From Synechococcus sp. A18-25c (lineage in GTDB: Bacteria; Cyanobacteriota; Cyanobacteriia; PCC-6307; Cyanobiaceae), in assembly GCF_014280035.1 (NCBI RefSeq), contig NZ_CP047957.1:992001-1056000 (forward strand): DNA of 64,000 nucleotides, in the 5' to 3' direction. Each line of letters starts with the position of its first letter. Positions within the stretch are counted from its first letter, which is position 1. This document shows, in pieces, positions 51,901-60,540 of the stretch. A program made the position numbers and the translations under genes. Below the pieces are notes generated by a model. The model saw only the letters and a program-made list of their open reading frames with translations. It made no database searches and had not been told where the DNA came from.

Positions 51901-53389
51901 CACCTGGAACGAAGGGGAAGTGGATCTGCGCCTGTTGCTGGGCGGCACGCTCGGATCGCCCGAGGCCAATGGTTATGTGGTGATCAAGGACGGCGCTTTT
52001 GAGGCCCAGGGGCAGACCATCTCCAAGGTCAATGGCTCCATCCTGTTTGATTTCGACCGCCTTGAGGTGCAGTCGCTCACCGGTTGGTTCGCGTCAGGCG
52101 GTCAGCTCATTGGCAGTGGTGCACTGTCGCTGTTGAAACCAGCTTTGGAGCCAGAGCCGTTACGCCTCCAGCTGGACAAGGCCAGAATCAAGGTGCCGGT
52201 GGCTGATGTGGAAGTCGGTGCTGACCTGATCGTGACGGGTGCTCTGGTGAACCCCCAGATAGGGGGCCAGTTGGACATCAGCAACGGTGCGATCAAGCCG
52301 CGTCGCACCAAGGTAACCCGTGATTCCTCCGCATCGGATCAGGATCAACCGCCAGCAAAGACCGCCGAGGCTGGAGGTGAGGCAACGGCCACCACCGTGG
52401 AAGCGTTGCTGGAAGAGCAATGGAATTTCAATGAGCCTTTGGTCTTGCAGGGCGCTGAAGTCGAAGCGGACACCAGCCGTTCGATCAAGGCCGCGATGCC
52501 CAAGCTTCCTTTCATTGGATTCCGCGATCTGCGCGTGTCCTTCGGTCCCAAGTTGCGGGTGGAAGTCCCCTTCTTTGCCACGTTCAAGACCCGAGGTCTG
52601 CTGACGGTGAACGGGGCTTTCGATCCCAACCTGGAACTGCGCGGGGTGGTGCAGCTTTTGTCCGGACGGGTGTCGATGTTCACGACCACCTTCACCCTCG
52701 ATCCTCGGGCCTCCAACGTGGCGGTGTTTACGCCATCCATGGGCTTAATCCCTTACGTGGATGTTGCTATGACCACGCGGGTGTCAGACAACGTCACGCT
52801 TCCGGTGGAGAACGATGCCTTCTCCACCACAGTGTTTGATTCCAACGGGCTGGGAAATCTGGGCGCGGGCGGACAACTGCGGCTGATCAAGGTGCTGCTG
52901 TTAGCGACTGGACCTGCCGATCGCTTAGCGCAGAACATTCAGCTGCGCAGCACACCGGCTCTCTCTCAGCCCCAATTGATGGCCCTGATTGGTGGTAACT
53001 CTCTGGCTGGATTGTCGGGTGCCGGTGCTGGGACGGCGATTGCAGCCGTTCTTGGCCAATCGCTGCTGTCGCCGGTGTTGGGCACACTCACGGATGCCTT
53101 CAGCCAGCGGCTGCAATTCGCTCTTTATCCCACCTACGTGACGCCAGTGGTTCAAAGTGAATCCGAGCGCATCTCGGGTCAGGTGCCTCCACAGCTGGCG
53201 CTGGTTACCGATATCGGCGTTGCTGTAACGGACCGCTTTGATTTCTCGGTTCTGGCGGCCCCCAATCGCAATGACATTCCTCCTCAGGGCACCCTGACGT
53301 ACCAGATCAATTCCAATCTCAGTGCATCCGGGTCCGTGGATACCCAGGGCACCTGGCAAAGCCAACTTCAGTTGTTCTTCCGGTTCTGA
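48956..53389 (+). CDS. TamB-like translocation/assembly module protein (DUF490)
   Basis: A 1477-residue protein. An N-terminal membrane anchor (LLLSLLGGSLIGGGTLWLVA) is followed by a very long beta-rich periplasmic region of AsmA/TamB character, and the C-terminal DUF490 domain occupies about the last 350 residues (LRVEVPFFATFKTRGLLTVN, LELRGVVQLLSGRVSMFTTT). Such proteins bridge inner and outer membranes and move lipids or help outer-membrane protein insertion. Length is at the long end for TamB, as is usual in cyanobacteria. Confidence 0.88.
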   Translation: MRRGGIVTQRQKLLLSLLGGSLIGGGTLWLVADRVIATQFQRLRPLLETRVSEPLGHPVSLGRYRGLGLQGISFGPIAVEAGSADQSTAAIERLSIGFNPLKSLLRLRPVLPVRVQGVQLELQRNAQGAYWVPGPLPQGGSPPRLDLQVRLVDPARIRLAPGDLTVSAAGWSGIQLDESRAKASFQLMLPDRGRVMVRGEGRWDQPEVELSTRVERLQLGLYQSLLPDNFPAQFKGQLGGQVRVAWRDGRAHCEGGLSLVDVTFSGEPLDHALQSPQLRLSCLGDQLSVPTSRWVYGPYQARFGGSVRLNRSFDLKGALEEPNQDRRLAFQLNGAWHQPRVRVDGRWALPSSIPLDGPLQLGAELQADWREGPRWTATLDQFDLRAPGLVVEAKGALHPRLNVSTQQLQLAGPAWKRLPLVPKLLGTTAPVSGALTLQGQSVQPEVALSLRQTSNPLLQDWSLKSGWTAQSGLLRLEQWRSPELNAEAQLPLVLANGGIKTGDLKASLQLEAYPLERIGPLLGTVMDGTFSASGEISGPLDALRPDLQIAVVHPRAGALRLMEDWSGRFEGQSGGGGVLSMASVGSVIPGGLDAQFGSDWLPADVRLRRRNGELRLQGTLADYRWTATNFAVDGLELALPPRQRWEGVYGLLSGQGSLGLQPLAMEADLTLSRPGLMGVQLQQILLSGRYINRRYSLTGELLPPDTGQITLEGEGRIGGAVQAQTVARGVSARWLSNSVLSLLQLNQDLPLVKGTAADLGTLLVNTFGGTLDGQLRALGDAREALLKAKTDYRDIEPFHLEDLRGQLDAVIDLQGPEIADLNIDLKARGHLWIEGDDADYALQVKPFTARLEGPLVGGEGRFSLAHLPFALMGLVAPMPAALQGALGLRGAYRLNGANSEITSELVLEDAKVGAYPIEFQSSQVLLKDQALTLDLSLTSQSSSEPVTVTGRIPLIADQPLDLRIVSLGDGLRFLTGLTNDVVTWNEGEVDLRLLLGGTLGSPEANGYVVIKDGAFEAQGQTISKVNGSILFDFDRLEVQSLTGWFASGGQLIGSGALSLLKPALEPEPLRLQLDKARIKVPVADVEVGADLIVTGALVNPQIGGQLDISNGAIKPRRTKVTRDSSASDQDQPPAKTAEAGGEATATTVEALLEEQWNFNEPLVLQGAEVEADTSRSIKAAMPKLPFIGFRDLRVSFGPKLRVEVPFFATFKTRGLLTVNGAFDPNLELRGVVQLLSGRVSMFTTTFTLDPRASNVAVFTPSMGLIPYVDVAMTTRVSDNVTLPVENDAFSTTVFDSNGLGNLGAGGQLRLIKVLLLATGPADRLAQNIQLRSTPALSQPQLMALIGGNSLAGLSGAGAGTAIAAVLGQSLLSPVLGTLTDAFSQRLQFALYPTYVTPVVQSESERISGQVPPQLALVTDIGVAVTDRFDFSVLAAPNRNDIPPQGTLTYQINSNLSASGSVDTQGTWQSQLQLFFRF

Positions 53390-53392
53390 GTC

Positions 53393-54307
53393 ATGTCAGA
53401 CCCTTGTGTGCTTGGGGTTGATCTGGGCGGGACGGCCATCAAGCTCGGACTGTTCAGTCTGGGCGGCGACCTGCTGGCGGAACATCAACTCCCGACCCCG
53501 CAACCGGCCACTCCGGGGGCAGTCTGCATGGCGATCGTTGAGGCCATTGGAGTTCTCGATCCCGATGGCCGCGCGTCGGCGGTGGGGATCGGCTTGCCGG
53601 GACCGATGGATGCCGAGGCCCGCATCGCCCGTGTGTGCATCAACCTGCCCGGCTGGGAGGAGGTGCCCTTAGCGGCTTGGTTGGAACCCCGCCTCAACCG
53701 CCGCGTCACCCTCGCCAATGACGGCAACTGTGCGCTCGTGGGTGAAGCCTGGAAAGGAGCTGCCAGCGGCTTTGATGACGTGGTGCTGCTGACCCTCGGC
53801 ACTGGTGTCGGAGGTGGAGTGATGCTCTCCGGCGCCTTGTTCACAGGCCATCACGGTGCTGCGGCCGAGCCTGGTTTGATCACGCTGTTCCCAGAAGGAC
53901 CCGCGTGCAACAGCGGGAATCGCGGCTCTCTGGAGCAATACGCCAGCATCACGGGTCTGCAACGTCTTGGCGCCGACGACCCCGCCGCACTGGCCGCGGC
54001 TGCATCCGGTGGGGATCAAGAGGCCCTGGCGATCTGGGATCGCTACGGGGAGCTGCTCGGGACTGGGATCAGTTCCTTGGTGTACGTGTTCACCCCCCAG
54101 TTAGTGCTGCTGGGCGGTGGCCTTGCCGGGGCGAGTGCTCATTTCCTGCCTGCCGTGCAGCGTGAGGTGACGTCCCGGGTTCAAGCCATCAGTCGTGAGG
54201 GGCTTCAGATCAAGGCGTGTGCCTTGGGCAATGGAGCTGGACGTCTGGGTGCGGCTCGCCTGGCGGTTCAGCGCTTGCTTTCATCTGCGCCACCCCAAGC
54301 GGGATGA
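53393..54307 (+). CDS. ROK-family sugar kinase (glucokinase-like)
   Basis: A 304-residue ROK kinase. ATP-binding LGVDLGGTAIKLGLFSL at 7-23, catalytic Asp in LANDGNCALVGEAWKG, glycine-rich GTGVGGGVML. ROK glucokinases normally bear a zinc motif CxCGxxGCxE; here it reads CNSGNRGSLE with only one Cys, so the zinc site is missing. Phosphorylation of glucose from storage sugar is the likely role. It begins 3 bases after the TamB-like gene. Confidence 0.9.
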   Translation: MSDPCVLGVDLGGTAIKLGLFSLGGDLLAEHQLPTPQPATPGAVCMAIVEAIGVLDPDGRASAVGIGLPGPMDAEARIARVCINLPGWEEVPLAAWLEPRLNRRVTLANDGNCALVGEAWKGAASGFDDVVLLTLGTGVGGGVMLSGALFTGHHGAAAEPGLITLFPEGPACNSGNRGSLEQYASITGLQRLGADDPAALAAAASGGDQEALAIWDRYGELLGTGISSLVYVFTPQLVLLGGGLAGASAHFLPAVQREVTSRVQAISREGLQIKACALGNGAGRLGAARLAVQRLLSSAPPQAG

Positions 54308-54327
54308 TGGTGCGTCGTCGCTGATCC

Positions 54328-55641
54328 ATGCCCGTGCAGGCCGTTCCAGAACCCTCCCCGGAGCTTCTGTCGTTAGCGGTTGGATTGCGCCGGGCCGCGA
54401 CTGACCTAGGCCAGACCAGTGATCAGCAGCGCCGTGACGCTTTGCTGGCCATGGCTCAGTCCCTCCAATCCCATGCAGAAGCAATCGTTGCGGCCAATCT
54501 TGAGGATCGTCAGAGAGCGGAGCAGAACGGCTTGGCGCCGGCCTTACTGGCGCGTCTGAAACTCGATGCCGCCAAGCTGGATGGGGCGATCGCCGGTGTG
54601 CGTCAGCTGGCGGAGTTGCCGGACCCCCTTGGCCAGCGTCAGTTGCATCGTGAGCTGGATGAAGGGCTGGTGCTCGAGCGTGTGAGTGTGGCTCTCGGGG
54701 TTGTGGGTGTGATCTTCGAGGCACGCCCTGATGCTGTGATCCAGATCGCTTCATTGGCGATCCGATCTGGAAACGGCGCGATTCTCAAAGGTGGTCGGGA
54801 AGCCGAGTCCACGAACAAGGCAGTGATGATCGCCCTTCAGGACGGGCTCAAGGCAACCACCGTGTCGCCCGATGCACTCGCGCTGCTCACCACCCGAGAA
54901 GACAGCCTGGCGCTACTGCGGCTCGATGGGTTGGTGGATTTGATCATTCCCCGCGGCAGCAATGAGTTGGTGCGCTTCATTCAGGACAACACCCGCATCC
55001 CCGTGTTGGGCCATGCGGATGGGGTCTGTCACCTCTACGTCGATGCCGAGGCGGATCCCGATCAGGCGGTGACGATTGCAATCGACAGCAAGACGCAGTA
55101 CCCCGCTGCTTGCAATGCGATCGAGACATTGCTGGTGCACAACGCCATCGCTGCTTCGTTTCTGGACAAGGCCATTCCCGCTTTCCAGGCCAAGGGTGTG
55201 CGCCTGCTCGGCGACCCTGCGGCCTGCAGTCTCGGCATCGAGGACGTGGCGACCGATGCGGACTGGAGCACGGAGTATCTCGATCTGACCCTGTCGGTGC
55301 GAATCGTGGACGATCTCGAGACGGCGCTGGAGCACATTCGCCGTTATGGCTCTCGTCACACCGAAGCGATCGCCACCCGCAACCGCGCCACAGCGGAACG
55401 ATTCCTGCGGGCCGTTGATAGCGCTGGTGTTTACCACAATTGTTCGACTCGTTTCGCCGATGGTTTCCGTTATGGATTCGGCGCAGAGGTGGGCATCAGC
55501 ACCCAAACGTTGCCTCCCCGTGGTCCGGTGGGACTCGAGGGTCTGGTGACCTATCGCTATCGCCTGCGTGGTGATGGGCATATCGCCGCCGACTATGCCT
55601 CCGGTGATCGACAGTTCACACATCGGGAGCTGCCGGCATGA
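54328..55641 (+). CDS. proA: Gamma-glutamyl phosphate reductase
   Basis: A 437-residue ALDH-superfamily enzyme of proline synthesis that reduces gamma-glutamyl phosphate to the semialdehyde. Signature: [32 protein letters not shown], catalytic Cys in [16 protein letters not shown]. Length typical. FolB ORF overlaps its end by ATGA. Confidence 0.97.
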   Translation: MPVQAVPEPSPELLSLAVGLRRAATDLGQTSDQQRRDALLAMAQSLQSHAEAIVAANLEDRQRAEQNGLAPALLARLKLDAAKLDGAIAGVRQLAELPDPLGQRQLHRELDEGLVLERVSVALGVVGVIFEARPDAVIQIASLAIRSGNGAILKGGREAESTNKAVMIALQDGLKATTVSPDALALLTTREDSLALLRLDGLVDLIIPRGSNELVRFIQDNTRIPVLGHADGVCHLYVDAEADPDQAVTIAIDSKTQYPAACNAIETLLVHNAIAASFLDKAIPAFQAKGVRLLGDPAACSLGIEDVATDADWSTEYLDLTLSVRIVDDLETALEHIRRYGSRHTEAIATRNRATAERFLRAVDSAGVYHNCSTRFADGFRYGFGAEVGISTQTLPPRGPVGLEGLVTYRYRLRGDGHIAADYASGDRQFTHRELPA

Positions 55642-56015
55642 CCCTGCAACCGTTGGATGTGATTCGGGTCGATGATCTGCGTCTCTGGGCCCATGTCGGC
55701 GTGCTCGATCATGAGCGTCGCGATGGTCAATGGTTTCGCGTTGATCTGGCTCTGCATCTGGATGTGAGCCAGGCGGCGTTGGCCGATTCGCTGGAGGCCA
55801 CTGCCGATTACAGCCGGGCAGTGCAGGCCCTTCAGACCCTGGCCTCTGAGATTCGATGCCAGACGATTGAACATTTCAGTGAACGCATGTTCGAGGTGCT
55901 CGAACAGCTTTATGGCTCCATTCCGATCCAGTTGCGTCTCTGCAAGTGCCATCCCCCCATCCCTGGATTCGCCGGTACGGTGAGCCTCGAACGCTGGCGC
56001 CGTCAACCGTCTTGA
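55638..56015 (+). CDS. folB: Dihydroneopterin aldolase
   Basis: A 125-residue folate enzyme that splits dihydroneopterin to 6-hydroxymethyl-dihydropterin and glycolaldehyde. [40 protein letters not shown] and [12 protein letters not shown] are typical. Four-base overlap with proA means translational coupling. Confidence 0.93.
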   Translation: MTLQPLDVIRVDDLRLWAHVGVLDHERRDGQWFRVDLALHLDVSQAALADSLEATADYSRAVQALQTLASEIRCQTIEHFSERMFEVLEQLYGSIPIQLRLCKCHPPIPGFAGTVSLERWRRQPS

Positions 56016-56016
56016 G

Positions 56017-56631
56017 ATGACCTCCTCGGTGCCGTCAGCCACTAGGCGTCCGTTGGTTCTTGTGCATGGGCTGTGGGATACCCCGCGGCTGTTCCGCCGT
56101 TTGGAGCGGCAGCTCGAAGCCCATCACATTCCATTGTTGGTGCCGCACCTGCCCCATCGCCTTGGCGCGGTGCCCTTGTGCAACCTGGCGGAACAGCTTG
56201 ATGGGCACATTCGTCGTCAATTCGGCGAGGAGCAGACCATTGACCTGTTGGGCTTTTCAATGGGTGGTGTCATCTCCAGAATTTGGCTTCAGCAGCTGGG
56301 TGGTGCCCATCGCACCCATCGCTTCATCAGCGTCGGTAGTCCGCAGCGCGGCACAGTCACAGCGCAATGGATCCCTCCCTGGCTGTTTGCCGGGCTGGCT
56401 GACATGAAGCGGGGCAGTCCCTTGCTGCGGCGGCTGAATGACGATGTCGCCTCGCTCCGCCAGGTCGACTGTCTCAGCTATTTCTGTCGCTGGGACCTCA
56501 TGGTGGTGCCGGGCTGGCAAGCTCATCTGCCGGTGGGGGCCGTGCACAGTATTCCTGTGCTGACGCACCAACAGCTGGTCAGTGATTCGCGTGCGCTTGA
56601 TCGTTTAGAGCAAGCACTTCTGCGTGACTGA
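56017..56631 (+). CDS. Alpha/beta hydrolase, lipase-like
   Basis: A 204-residue hydrolase with RPLVLVHGLWDTPRLFRRLE at the oxyanion-hole region and the nucleophile elbow LLGFSMGGVISRIW (Ser). The His may be that of GAVHSIPVLTHQQLV. Similar to triacylglycerol lipase/palmitoyl-thioesterase proteins of cyanobacteria. ATG at 56017 follows folB by 1 base, an operon arrangement. Confidence 0.87.
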   Translation: MTSSVPSATRRPLVLVHGLWDTPRLFRRLERQLEAHHIPLLVPHLPHRLGAVPLCNLAEQLDGHIRRQFGEEQTIDLLGFSMGGVISRIWLQQLGGAHRTHRFISVGSPQRGTVTAQWIPPWLFAGLADMKRGSPLLRRLNDDVASLRQVDCLSYFCRWDLMVVPGWQAHLPVGAVHSIPVLTHQQLVSDSRALDRLEQALLRD

Positions 56632-56700
56632 TTGGTTGCTTCGGCGGTGACAGATTGTGTTCCAATGGTCACACTCTGGGGGTTCCATCCAGAGCCGCGT

Positions 56701-57384
56701 ATGTGTTTTTCGGCCTCGGCAAGTTTCACAGCATCAGCTGTGCTGATGCCTCTCGGGTTGTATTCAAACCATCTGGCCAGTCGCCATGAGCGGCCGGATT
56801 ACAAACCATTGGCCTTGGTGCCCTTTTTCTTTGGTGTGCAGCAGTTTGTCGAAGGATTGGAGTGGACGGCCATTGATAACGGTGGATTGGAGCCTCTTGG
56901 AACCATTGCTGCGAAGGGCTTTTTGTTCTTCGCCTATTGCTTCTGGATGATCTGGATTCCATGGAGTGCCTGGTCGATCAGTCGAAGTACCGACTCCAAA
57001 GGACTGCAACGGCGGCTCAAATGGGTGGCGATTGTGGCCACGGTGCTAGGGATCGGGTTTTACATCCCCGTGCTGTTTCAGGCCGATCTTGTGCAACCCG
57101 CCATCGAATCCGGTCGCATTCACTATCAAGTGGATACCGCTTGGCACAACTTTGTGAACACCGAACCCGTCGGGCAACTCGCGTACTGGGGGTTCATTGT
57201 GCTGCCACTGGTTGCATTGAGTGACCGCGCGGTCAAGTTGTTCGGCGTCCTTATCTTTGTGTCGATTTTTCTCACCTGGCTTACCTACAGCATCGCCTTC
57301 AATTCCGTGTGGTGTTTTTACTGCGCCGTGCTGTCGATCATGGTGATCTGGATTGTGAATCGTCCCCATCTCCGTCAGGCCTGA
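56701..57384 (+). CDS. DUF6629 membrane protein
   Basis: A 227-residue protein with six or so membrane helices starting MCFSASASFTASAVLMPLGL, the hallmark start of the DUF6629 family. Later segments include FFGVQQFVEGLEWTAID and AFNSVWCFYCAVLSIMVIWI. Function unknown. ATG at 56701 is preferred over an earlier ATG. Confidence 0.82.
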   Translation: MCFSASASFTASAVLMPLGLYSNHLASRHERPDYKPLALVPFFFGVQQFVEGLEWTAIDNGGLEPLGTIAAKGFLFFAYCFWMIWIPWSAWSISRSTDSKGLQRRLKWVAIVATVLGIGFYIPVLFQADLVQPAIESGRIHYQVDTAWHNFVNTEPVGQLAYWGFIVLPLVALSDRAVKLFGVLIFVSIFLTWLTYSIAFNSVWCFYCAVLSIMVIWIVNRPHLRQA

Positions 57385-57389
57385 AGCCG

Positions 57390-57941
57390 ATGGCTGAGCA
57401 GCTGGTGGCATCGCTGGAATCCATGGGTCAGCTCCTGCTGGCCATGGATACCGGCGTCGGTCTGTTGATTGGCGTGGGCCTGTCGATGTCGGCGTCGCAT
57501 CTCTTCTCGTTGCTTGCCAATCGGCTCACGCCAACTCAGATCTTGCTGCATATGGCGGTGGACGGACTGGTGCTGAGCCTGGCGTTTCTGTTGGGAATTC
57601 TTTGCCACAGCCTGATGCTGATGCTGCTGGAGGGCGTCCCCCTTCAGCCGATCACCTTTGCCAACCGCATGGGGGCGGCCCTCTGGCCTGGGCTGTTTTA
57701 TGTCCTGGCGGCGGCTCCTTACGTGAGTGATCTGATTGCGGTCAGCCTGCTGGCCTGGATACACCTCAATGTGCTGGTGTTGCTGCAGGTCGTTTACGGC
57801 ATTCCACTTCTGACCGGTTTGGTGGTGGCCACTCCTGGCTTTGTGGTCGCCTTGCTGTTGGTCGGGCTGTTGTTTGCTCAGCGCTGGCGCACCAGCTACG
57901 ACATGCTCGCCCGCGAAGTGGCAGACCTGACCCAGCCATGA
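57390..57941 (+). CDS. Integral membrane protein of unknown family
   Basis: A 183-residue protein with five helices (about 19-43, 50-72, 90-115, 121-137 and 145-166), not recognised; it resembles small Yip1-type proteins in layout. Starts 5 bases after the DUF6629 gene and overlaps the next gene by ATGA, so it belongs to the same operon. Confidence 0.75.
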   Translation: MAEQLVASLESMGQLLLAMDTGVGLLIGVGLSMSASHLFSLLANRLTPTQILLHMAVDGLVLSLAFLLGILCHSLMLMLLEGVPLQPITFANRMGAALWPGLFYVLAAAPYVSDLIAVSLLAWIHLNVLVLLQVVYGIPLLTGLVVATPGFVVALLLVGLLFAQRWRTSYDMLAREVADLTQP

Positions 57942-59077
57942 CTGCTTCGTCCTCCACGTCGTCCGCGACGGTTCAATCGTCTGCAGTGCAGCACCAGCGA
58001 AGGCGCCTCCGTCATGGTCGTCGCTGGCTGGTGGTGGCGTTGGTGTGTGTGGCGATGCTCGGCTTGCTCGGGTTGACGGCCGTACGTCGGGATGCGTCCT
58101 CCCTGCTGGCACCGGAATCACTGCTTGAACTGCTGACCTGGTTCGGTTCGGTTGTGGTGATCGTGACCGCCCTTGTTGGTGTGTATTCGGTGATGGTGGA
58201 TTTCGTGTTTTGGGAAGGCTGGATGCATGGTCTTCCCGATCCCAGTCGCTTGTTTGCCGCAGAGGATGGGGCGCAAGGTGGCCATCGTCATTACCTGGTG
58301 TATCTCGATGGCATTCATCAGAGTGAAGAAAGTCATCCTCCGCGCGTGAGCGAATTTCTGGGATGTCTGGATGACGCCATCCCCGCCGACACGCTTCTGG
58401 TGAAAGGCATTGAGGCCTACACCATCACCAATGCAGGACTGCGCTCGACAACCCTTGGGGGTTGGTTCTGGCAGCGTCTCTTTGCTTTTCAGGAACAGCA
58501 TCCCAATGGTTTGATCCGCTTCATCTGCGCTTTCTGTGTTCAGGCCAACAATGTGATCAAGGTCGGCATCTCGTCGGATCGTCGTTACGGTCCCGTGATG
58601 AATTACGAGCTCGCGTTGAAGATCGCGCGCCGTCTGGAATCGGTGGGATTTCAGCCCAGCAGCGCCGCTCGCATCGTTCTCGTGGGGTACAGCGGGGGTG
58701 GTGAGATGGCCATCGGTACGGCGGAGATTCTTCAGCAGCTTTGCCGCGTGCCCGTGCAAGTGATCACCGTTTGTGGAGTGTTCAGTGGAAACGGCGCTCT
58801 GGAAACAATCCGGGATGTGGCCATGGTGGTGGGTAGTCGGGATCCCGTGGCGGCGCTGGGTCGGATCGCGTACCCCGGCCGCCTGTCGCTGCTTCTACTT
58901 TCCAACTGGAATCGTTGGCAGCGGAAGAATCCTTTGCATCGCTATCCGATTGAAGGGATGAGTCACAACGGGGCCTCAGGACCCTTTTCGGTGGCTTACC
59001 GCGGTGAAGTGGTGAAAGCCATCTGCCGGGAACTGGAGCGATCAGACCTCACGTCATCCTCGACGTCTCCCCATTGA
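57938..59077 (+). CDS. Membrane-anchored alpha/beta hydrolase
   Basis: A 379-residue protein. Two N-terminal helices (about 30-50 and 64-90) anchor it and the soluble part is an alpha/beta hydrolase with nucleophile IVLVGYSGGGEMAIGTAEIL. A His may be in IEGMSHNGASG and Asp in SRDPVAALG. Substrate unknown. Coupled by ATGA to the membrane protein upstream, so the two may form a complex. 29 bases overlap the convergent hypothetical gene. Confidence 0.83.
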   Translation: MTASSSTSSATVQSSAVQHQRRRLRHGRRWLVVALVCVAMLGLLGLTAVRRDASSLLAPESLLELLTWFGSVVVIVTALVGVYSVMVDFVFWEGWMHGLPDPSRLFAAEDGAQGGHRHYLVYLDGIHQSEESHPPRVSEFLGCLDDAIPADTLLVKGIEAYTITNAGLRSTTLGGWFWQRLFAFQEQHPNGLIRFICAFCVQANNVIKVGISSDRRYGPVMNYELALKIARRLESVGFQPSSAARIVLVGYSGGGEMAIGTAEILQQLCRVPVQVITVCGVFSGNGALETIRDVAMVVGSRDPVAALGRIAYPGRLSLLLLSNWNRWQRKNPLHRYPIEGMSHNGASGPFSVAYRGEVVKAICRELERSDLTSSSTSPH

Positions 59078-60521
59078 GGGCTCGCACGAGTGCGAATGGA
59101 CTGTGGCGGGGCTGGCTGAGCCGCAGCCTGCGCTGTGCATCGGAGCGTGAGGCGTTGGAGTGGAAGAGATCTTGGGGCAGCTGCTCGAGGCTGTTGCGGT
59201 AGCGACCCACGCAATGCTCTGGTGCCTGAAGGCCTGCATCAAGCAGCTGCTGGAGCTGGTGCAGCAGTCGCTGCCGCCAGAGGTCGCCGAGGGTGAGAGG
59301 AAACAAGCTGGTGGTTCCGGTGATGGCCAGTTCCACCAAAGCGGTGGAGTCAATGCAGAAGCCCAGTGCTCCGTAGCCCCCCCCATGAAGATCACTCAAC
59401 TGAGCTTCGCTGTTGTGCACGGCTCCCATGAGTTCGCAGAGATCGAGGGCCTCTTCCAGTGATTGGTCGTGCAGTTCACCCGTTGGATAGGCCACGGTGC
59501 CGTTGTTCCGATCGTTCTGCCAAGGGCGATGTTGATCATTCAGCGCGGCCCAGCCATTGAGTCCCTCAGTCCCCTGGTAGTACTGCAACAGCACGGTGTC
59601 AGCCTCCGGGCTCGGAGGCTTTAGCTCCATTTCCAGAGAGCAGTGGGGGAGAAGTGCTCTGATCTCCTCCCCATCCGCATCAAGAAGTCCGGTCCGATAG
59701 GGCACGGCCAAAGGAACCTGCTGCCAATGATCACTGTTGTGCGTGCTGGCACCGAGCCCGAAGCTGGCCACGCTGGCTCGGATTCGGCCGCGGCACTGCC
59801 ATCCACGGGCTCGAAGTTGTTGGAGCAGGGCGCGTCCACTGCTTATTCCGCAAAACTGAAAGGGTGTGGATCCGCCGGGCATCGATGGCAATCGGTTGCT
59901 GCCAAGAGCGTTCAGCACCTGGGCCATCACCCGGTTGCGCTGCCTCGCACGCTCGGATTGGAGCGAGGAAAGCCCTTCGTTGCGCCAGCAGAGCGTGTTC
60001 CCGAGGGCACTGATCTTGGTGAGAGTGCCGCTGGGTTTTGATGTCTCCACCGGTCCCGCGAGATCCGTTGCCACGATTGTTTCGAGCTCGTCCAGGCTTT
60101 CGGGCAGCGGCACGGTGCGGTGGTCGTTGAGTGCCACCTGTCGCTCACTCCATCGATCGATGGCGCGACGTTGTTGGCGCTTTGGTGATGTGGGCAGCAG
60201 ATGTTGCAGGTCATCCGCCAGCGTGGCGAGAAGCAAGGGACTGATCAGGCCTGTTTCCAGCAGCCCGCCGATCGTGCGCAAATGGTCTGGCAAGTTGGCC
60301 TGCCGCAGCTTCCAACGACGCGGAAGCATTAGCAGCAAGGGGATCAACTGTTGATGGTGGAGATCGCTGAGAAGGTCCTTGAGGAAGGCATCACGATTGA
60401 TGCCGCGGCGCAAGCTGCTTAGCTCGAGCGCCTGGTCGAAGGCCAGTAGAGGTGCAAGATCTGTTCCGTCCTCGACGCGATGGCCCCATTCGGGGCTGAG
60501 CCTGAGCGGGTCATCTGCCAT
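59049..60521 (-). CDS. Conserved hypothetical protein
   Basis: A 490-residue protein, not recognised. It is leucine-rich in its N-terminal 130 residues (KDLLSDLHHQQLIPLLLMLP) and mixed alpha/beta later with GNTLCWRNEGLSSLQSERAR, ALLPHCSLEMELKPPSPEAD and GGGYGALGFCIDSTALVELA. No signal peptide or catalytic motif stands out. It lies 19 bases downstream of the M3 peptidase gene. Confidence 0.75.
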   Translation of the reverse strand: MADDPLRLSPEWGHRVEDGTDLAPLLAFDQALELSSLRRGINRDAFLKDLLSDLHHQQLIPLLLMLPRRWKLRQANLPDHLRTIGGLLETGLISPLLLATLADDLQHLLPTSPKRQQRRAIDRWSERQVALNDHRTVPLPESLDELETIVATDLAGPVETSKPSGTLTKISALGNTLCWRNEGLSSLQSERARQRNRVMAQVLNALGSNRLPSMPGGSTPFQFCGISSGRALLQQLRARGWQCRGRIRASVASFGLGASTHNSDHWQQVPLAVPYRTGLLDADGEEIRALLPHCSLEMELKPPSPEADTVLLQYYQGTEGLNGWAALNDQHRPWQNDRNNGTVAYPTGELHDQSLEEALDLCELMGAVHNSEAQLSDLHGGGYGALGFCIDSTALVELAITGTTSLFPLTLGDLWRQRLLHQLQQLLDAGLQAPEHCVGRYRNSLEQLPQDLFHSNASRSDAQRRLRLSQPRHSPFALVRALNGETSRMT

Positions 60522-60540
60522 GGCTCAGGCCTCGGACTGA

